Both the position numbers and the translations under genes were made by a program. A stretch of 64,000 nucleotides of DNA from an uncultured Porphyromonadaceae bacterium. Lineage in GTDB: Bacteria > Bacteroidota > Bacteroidia > Bacteroidales > Muribaculaceae. Below the pieces are notes generated by a model. It was not told the DNA's origin. It made no database searches and was given only the letters and a program-made list of their open reading frames with translations. Every line of letters begins with the position of its first letter. Within the stretch, counting starts at the first letter, position 1. The stretch spans positions 1 through 64,000 of the forward strand of contig CABPYL010000008.1 of assembly GCA_902461565.1 (NCBI GenBank), given 5' to 3'. This document shows positions 60,177 to 64,000 of this stretch, one piece after another.

Positions 60177-60731
60177 TCAGCCTAATAAGGCGCTTATGTA
60201 CATTATGGGAAGGAATCCTAAGGCTATGGCTATCATTATAAGCCACGCGGCGATTTCTGAGGCCTTTTTTGCGTTCTTTATGTCGCCGCGCCTGTAGTAG
60301 GAGGACACGAAGATGGATGCGGCCAGGGCGCCGATACTGAAAGGTGTGCAGCAGCAGATGAGCAGTATTATGGACAAGCCGATGTATGTGGGCGGGCATG
60401 GTTCGTCCGGGGTGACTGCCGACGTCTGGCGGGTATATCTGCGCCCCGGCGCATAGCGCGAGAAGAAGTCGCATGCACCGGAATTGTCGGAGTTCCCGGA
60501 ATTATCGGACATATCGGCCGTATCTGATGTATCAGACTTATCGGGTTCGGGTTCGCAGACGGTTTCTCCTCCGAAGTATCCGGCGAATTCATCGAGTGTG
60601 TTTGCAGGGAGCCATTTGGGCAGCCCCTCGAACCATACTTTTGTGTTTTCGTTGAAACCGGGCAGCTCGCGGAGCTGTTCTTTTTCGAATGGCCCCTGTT
60701 GGCGCCCGTCAAGATATACCCATACTTTCAT
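60177..60731 (-). CDS. GYF_2 plus CD225 (dispanin-like) membrane protein
   Basis: A 184-residue protein: N-terminal GYF_2/DUF4339 domain (about 1-50, KVWVYLDGRQQGPFEKEQL), an acidic Ser/Asp/Asn-rich linker (about 60-88, with repeats such as SDTSDTADMSDNSGNSDNSG) and a C-terminal CD225 domain of two helices (about 112-184). IFVSSYYRRGDIKNAKKAS is the conserved loop between the helices. CD225 proteins in animals (IFITM/dispanins) curve membranes; bacterial roles are unknown. GYF_2 is a small peptide-binding-like module. Overlap and spacing with DUF2752 indicate one unit. Confidence 0.82.
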   Translation of the reverse strand: MKVWVYLDGRQQGPFEKEQLRELPGFNENTKVWFEGLPKWLPANTLDEFAGYFGGETVCEPEPDKSDTSDTADMSDNSGNSDNSGACDFFSRYAPGRRYTRQTSAVTPDEPCPPTYIGLSIILLICCCTPFSIGALAASIFVSSYYRRGDIKNAKKASEIAAWLIMIAIALGFLPIMYISALLG

Positions 60732-60773
60732 TGCTGCAATGTGAATGAGCGCGCCCCTCCGGCATTGAGAATT

Positions 60774-60793
60774 CCATACCTGTGCCGGTATGG
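60774..60793. other. Hairpin between deoC and the GYF gene
   Basis: CCATACC (60774-60780) pairs with GGTATGG (60787-60793) around TGTGCC, 22 bases after the deoC stop on the minus strand. There is no T run, so it is a candidate attenuator or RNA end rather than a clear terminator. Confidence 0.4.
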
Positions 60794-60814
60794 GACGCGC
60801 ATAAGTTTTTTATA

Positions 60815-61714
60815 TCAGAAGTGCTTTATCTCTTTGCCCACAAAGGCGGACAAAAGGGTGTTGGCCAGGCGCGAGGCGCCGATGCGGAAGTATTGGTTGG
60901 TGAGCCATTCCTCGCCGAGGACTTCCTTGATGATGGTGTAATATTTTACGGCATCTTCTACTGTAGACACGCCGCCGGCAGCCTTGAAGCCTACGCGTGT
61001 GCCGGTTTTCTCGTAATATTCCTTGATACACTGCGCCATTACGTATGCTGCCTCAAGCGATGCACCGGGATATTCCTTGCCGGTGGAAGTCTTGAGGAAG
61101 TCTGCGCCGCTGTACAGAGACAGTACGGAGGCTTTCTTGATATTGGCTGCTGTTTTTAGGGCACCTGTCTCCAGGATAACTTTGAGGCGGCCATTGCGGC
61201 AAGCTTCTTTCTGCTCGGTGATTTCGTCGCATACCGATTCGTAGTCGCCGTCGAGGAAATAGCCGAGATTCAGAACAATGTCGATTTCGTCGGCGCCGGC
61301 GGCAACAGCCAGGGATGTCTCGGCAATTTTCACTTCCTCGAAGGTCTGGCTTGAGGGGAACCCACCGGAAACGCATGCGATGTTTACTTCGCTTACCTCC
61401 AGAACGGCACGCACGACTCCGGCGAAGTTAGGATATACGCATATTGCTGCCACGTTGGGCAGTTCGCCGTATTCTTCCTCGAAGTTGTTGACGTTTTCGG
61501 TGAAGCGAGCCACAGACTCCGGGCTGTCGGTTGCCTTGAGGGTAGTTAGGTCTATGCTGTTGAACAGGAATTTGTAAACGTCTGTGTTGTTGTTTTCTGC
61601 GAAGTGCTCGTCGATGATTTTCTTTACTGCCTCGGCCACTTCGGCGTCGTTCTCGGTAACGGCGCTGGCGGCGATAGCCTGAGTGTATTTGTCGGTCTGA
61701 GGTGCGTCTGCCAT
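60815..61714 (-). CDS. deoC: Deoxyribose-phosphate aldolase
   Basis: Cleaves 2-deoxyribose-5-phosphate to acetaldehyde and glyceraldehyde-3-phosphate in deoxynucleoside salvage. The 299-residue TIM barrel carries the Schiff-base Lys in FLKTSTGKEYPGAS and the second Lys in RVGFKAAGGVSTVED; GADEIDIVLNLGYFLDGD holds the conserved acidic residues. About 60 N-terminal residues are an extension relative to short DeoC forms. It lies 18 bases after the mazG-like gene, so both may come from that promoter. Confidence 0.95.
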   Translation of the reverse strand: MADAPQTDKYTQAIAASAVTENDAEVAEAVKKIIDEHFAENNNTDVYKFLFNSIDLTTLKATDSPESVARFTENVNNFEEEYGELPNVAAICVYPNFAGVVRAVLEVSEVNIACVSGGFPSSQTFEEVKIAETSLAVAAGADEIDIVLNLGYFLDGDYESVCDEITEQKEACRNGRLKVILETGALKTAANIKKASVLSLYSGADFLKTSTGKEYPGASLEAAYVMAQCIKEYYEKTGTRVGFKAAGGVSTVEDAVKYYTIIKEVLGEEWLTNQYFRIGASRLANTLLSAFVGKEIKHF

Positions 61715-61732
61715 AGCTTTGTGTTTTAGTTT

Positions 61733-62083
61733 TTAATTGTTTGTAAGTTTTGGGTTGTTGCGGTGTCTTTCGCTGTCTCTAACGTTTTTCTTGGCGAGAT
61801 TGTTGGCGAAAGCCTCGGTAAGGTCTATACCGTGCTGGTTGGCGATGGCAATAGTAACCCAAAGCACATCGGCGAGTTCGTCGGCAAGGTTCAGGCGCTC
61901 GCCGGGTTTTGCGGACTGGTCGCCGTCGGTGCGCGCGATAACACGCGCTACCTCGCCGGTTTCCTCGGCAAGGATAGCCATGTTTGTCAGAGGCGAGAAA
62001 TACCTCACGCCCACGCTGCGGATCCATTTGTCCACAGCTTGCTGCGCCTCGCGCAATGTCAGTTCGTTCCCGCTGTTGTTCAT
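61733..62083 (-). CDS. MazG-like nucleotide pyrophosphohydrolase
   Basis: A 116-residue all-alpha NTP pyrophosphohydrolase. The metal-binding EExxE-x12-ExxD pattern is visible as ILAEETGEVARVI followed by LADELADVLWV, as in MazG/dCTPase-like house-cleaning enzymes. It probably hydrolyses non-canonical or excess (d)NTPs. The ATG at 62083 (MNNSGN) is preferred over an upstream TTG at 62092. The -7 promoter box ends 6 bases before that ATG, so the message would have a leader of about 3 nt. Confidence 0.86.
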   Translation of the reverse strand: MNNSGNELTLREAQQAVDKWIRSVGVRYFSPLTNMAILAEETGEVARVIARTDGDQSAKPGERLNLADELADVLWVTIAIANQHGIDLTEAFANNLAKKNVRDSERHRNNPKLTNN

Positions 62084-62089
62084 ACACGG

Positions 62090-62120
62090 CAAATTTACAG
62101 CAAATTTCCCAATTATGCAA
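62090..62120 (-). promoter_or_regulatory. Promoter of the mazG-like/deoC unit, almost leaderless
   Basis: On the minus strand TTG (62120-62118), 20 nt, then TAAATTTG (62097-62090). Both boxes and spacing fit the Bacteroidetes consensus. The G at 62090 is 7 bases from the A of the ATG at 62083. Confidence 0.7.
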
Positions 62121-62144
62121 TAAGGTGCCGTGCCTCGGCGTCCC

Positions 62145-64000
62145 TCACGCGCTGTATCCTACGCGTCGGCGTGCGGTGTGCGCGGGAACACAGAACGGAG
62201 GAATGTCGTTGGCCTCTATCTCGGAGAGTGAAGATGCCGAGGCGATGCCCGACGATATCACGCGCGCAGCCATTGCGGGGATAATATCGGTCTGAATCAT
62301 GTTTATGACGTGGCGTGCGTTGCCGAAGGTTCTGTCGCGGTGGGCATAGTCGGATTTCAGACGCGCCGACAGGGCGCCGCGCGCTTCCGGCGACAGCGTA
62401 TAGCAGTTTTTCCCAAGATATCTTTCGGCGATTTCCATCAGTTCGTTCTCCGAGAAATCATCGAAAATGTAGATGTTGGATTCGGGAATTCGCGAGCGCA
62501 GGCCCGGATTCATCTCGAACATGCGTTTCATTTCGTCGGGATAGCCGGCGAGAATAAGCATCCAGTCGCGCCTGCTTTCGTCGGCGAGGGCTGTGAGAAG
62601 CGCCTCCATTACAAATTTGGCGGGGTCGCGCGGGTCGTTGGGTTGAAAAAGCTGATATGCCTCGTCGATAAAGAGGATGCCTCCCTGCGCCGCCTCGATG
62701 GCTTCGCGGGTGTTGGCTTCTTCTTTGCCGTATACTGTGCCTATCAGGGTGGCACGCTCGTGTACTACCACGTGCCCTTTGGACAGTATTCCGGCTTTGG
62801 CAAGCATCTTGCCCATCATCGAGGCTACGGTTGTCTTGCCTGTGCCCGGCGAGCCCATGAACATGGCGTGGAGAGGTACCGAAAGGGTAGGCAGACCGTT
62901 GTTGCGTCGCATACGGTTGAATTCCACAAGCATACCGTACGAGGATAGCTTTTCCTTTACGCTGCGCAGGCCGGTGAGGCTGTCGAGAGTGGGATCTTCG
63001 GTGAAGTCGGACAGATCGGGCTTGGCGGACGTCCCGGCCGGCATGTCCGGTTCATCGGATGTCTGTTCCGTCGCCGCATTCTCTTCCGAGGCGATGAATT
63101 CGTCTAAAAGCCTGTCGAAATTATCCTCGGTAATAGCTTCGGCATCCTCCTGGGATTCGTTGCCGCTGTCGCGTTTATGGAAACGGCGTACCGCTTCGTC
63201 CAGCGAGTACTCGTCCATGCACTCAACGTCATTGTCCTCCCAGGCGCCGCAGATATCGTCGCAGTCTGTGCTGAACACAAAACCGGCGAATGAATTGTCC
63301 ATACAAATTGCCTCGGCATAGCAAACGCCTTTTCCCGAGGACGTTATCTGGAGCGGTATTTCCAGTGTGTAGATTTCGTCCTCCTCCCATACTGGGCGGC
63401 AGAAGCGGCTTTCTACTGTGCCGTCGGGCATATGCACGCGAATCTCGAATTCGGGAGAGGTTTCCGGACCGCAGGGCAGTGCGAGGCGCAGTATAAAGCG
63501 GACGCGAACATAATCGGGAGCGTTGACGCGCAAAGCCTTGTATAGCCTCTCGTTGCCGAGACGGAGAACACACGCTGCTTTGCACGTAAACCATTCGTCG
63601 ATGAATATTCCATAAATACGCGAGCGCCATACATGAATTATTTTCTCTCCGATAACGGCGTTGCACTCCTCGTCGCACACCTCTATGCGGTATGCTTCGG
63701 CCAATGTGGCGGTGGCGAAAGGGAAAGGAAAATCTACGCGGAAGAATCCTGTGCAGCCCGGCTCGGGAACTTCTGCAGCTACTGCCGTGGTGAACAGCAG
63801 TTCGCCGGTCCGGTGGCAGCGAAGCGAAACACGGATGTGCCGGCGATTGTCGCCGGACGTCGGTTTGTGAGGATCGGTGATATAGGAAACAAGTACGGCC
63901 AGCCCTTGCTGGTAAAGGTCGGCCACGAAATCCGACCGGTCGTCGAAAAGATTCTCGCCGGGGAAGTCTTTGGCAAGATCATCGCCGGGGCAATAGACGT
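62145..64000 (-). CDS. CbxX/CfxQ-type AAA+ ATPase with unknown N-terminal domain (5' end off the window)
   Basis: The reading frame is open to the right edge, so the N-terminus is missing; a GTG at 63926 is not the real start. The visible part, about 618 residues, has a beta-rich N-terminal region (repeated strands such as RVSLRCHRTGELLFTTAV, YRIEVCDEECNAVIGEKIIHVWRS) of no recognised family. An acidic, Ser/Glu-rich linker follows, then a C-terminal AAA+ module with Walker A MGSPGTGKTTVASMMG, Walker B GGILFIDEAYQLF and the downstream Arg region of CbxX/CfxQ ATPases. Such modules remodel protein partners. The N-terminal domain probably binds the substrate, which is inference. The gene ends 61 bases before the mazG-like start. 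Confidence 0.82.
   Translation of the reverse strand, partial: VYCPGDDLAKDFPGENLFDDRSDFVADLYQQGLAVLVSYITDPHKPTSGDNRRHIRVSLRCHRTGELLFTTAVAAEVPEPGCTGFFRVDFPFPFATATLAEAYRIEVCDEECNAVIGEKIIHVWRSRIYGIFIDEWFTCKAACVLRLGNERLYKALRVNAPDYVRVRFILRLALPCGPETSPEFEIRVHMPDGTVESRFCRPVWEEDEIYTLEIPLQITSSGKGVCYAEAICMDNSFAGFVFSTDCDDICGAWEDNDVECMDEYSLDEAVRRFHKRDSGNESQEDAEAITEDNFDRLLDEFIASEENAATEQTSDEPDMPAGTSAKPDLSDFTEDPTLDSLTGLRSVKEKLSSYGMLVEFNRMRRNNGLPTLSVPLHAMFMGSPGTGKTTVASMMGKMLAKAGILSKGHVVVHERATLIGTVYGKEEANTREAIEAAQGGILFIDEAYQLFQPNDPRDPAKFVMEALLTALADESRRDWMLILAGYPDEMKRMFEMNPGLRSRIPESNIYIFDDFSENELMEIAERYLGKNCYTLSPEARGALSARLKSDYAHRDRTFGNARHVINMIQTDIIPAMAARVISSGIASASSLSEIEANDIPPFCVPAHTARRRVGYSA

Noticed and set aside
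1..64000. tRNA, rRNA, CRISPR array, insertion sequence or prophage
   Set aside because: No tRNA-like cloverleaf with a T-loop consensus, no rRNA-like stretch, no regular direct-repeat array and no transposase, integrase or phage structural gene was recognised.

Overview
The window is a gene-dense stretch of a Bacteroidales chromosome. The best guess is Muribaculaceae-like, inferred from gene content, a GC-rich base composition and protein style, not from a marker gene. Three things support this: promoters with the Bacteroidetes -7 element TAnnTTTG, several with TTTG or TTG 19-20 nt upstream; families typical of the group (DUF4876, DUF4857 and DUF6850 proteins, a FadL-type porin, a GYF+CD225 protein, an FTCD-type histidine pathway); and the near absence of Shine-Dalgarno sequences. 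No rRNA, tRNA, insertion sequence, prophage or CRISPR array was seen. Most of the window is core genome.

Layout. 1-10.7 kb (+): the tail of a basic protein, an AAE-family transporter, then lysS-rlmN-pdxA-nucleotidyltransferase and parE-coaD-S41 protease. 10.7-11.3 kb: a non-coding stretch that looks like a structured RNA ending in a strong terminator. 11.3-22.5 kb (-): a vWA protein with a VanZ-like membrane protein, then a long co-directional run of pdxJ-exbB-exbD-tonB-like, a Pmp3-type micro-protein, a DUF1460 amidase, a HAD phosphatase, gmd-fcl (GDP-fucose synthesis), a second S41 protease and a Nudix hydrolase. 22.6-24.6 kb (+): an ACT-like fragment protein, nadK and a DUF45 metalloprotease. 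24.6-31.1 kb (-): a complete histidine-to-glutamate operon, ftcD-hutU-hutH-hutI, with a textbook promoter. 31.3-34.0 kb (+): FadL-type porin and MFS exporter. 34.0-42.3 kb (-): a short methyltransferase-like protein, YfhO, a GT2 glycosyltransferase, then coaX-OMP-lptC-CorC/HlyC. 42.4-47.2 kb (-): THUMP rRNA methyltransferase-purD-membrane protein-pdxB. 47.4-48.9 kb (+): a small DUF6582-like protein and an OmpA protein. 49.1-50.3 kb (-): an MscS channel.

50.3-59.4 kb (-) holds the most system-like locus. Seven tightly spaced genes encode a TonB-dependent receptor, a DUF4876 lipoprotein, a DUF6850 beta-barrel, an ABC ATPase with unusual signature and Walker B residues, its permease, a DUF4857 membrane protein and a Cys/His-rich OB-fold-like lipoprotein. 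Upstream of it is a possible free-standing 26-residue peptide gene with its own promoter and terminator. 59.8-64 kb (-): DUF2752 and GYF+CD225 membrane proteins, mazG-like-deoC, and a CbxX-type AAA ATPase that runs off the right edge.

How the genes work together. Three enzymes of DXP-dependent pyridoxal phosphate synthesis (pdxA, pdxJ, pdxB) lie in three separate operons. ExbB-ExbD-TonB can energise the TonB-dependent receptor. lptC, the porins, OmpA and YfhO serve the envelope. coaX and coaD supply coenzyme A, and the hut operon yields glutamate and one-carbon units. The main leads are the structured RNA (10878-11288), the seven-gene envelope locus, the 26-residue peptide unit, and promoters placed so close to yfhO, the mazG-like gene and perhaps coaX that their mRNAs should be nearly leaderless.
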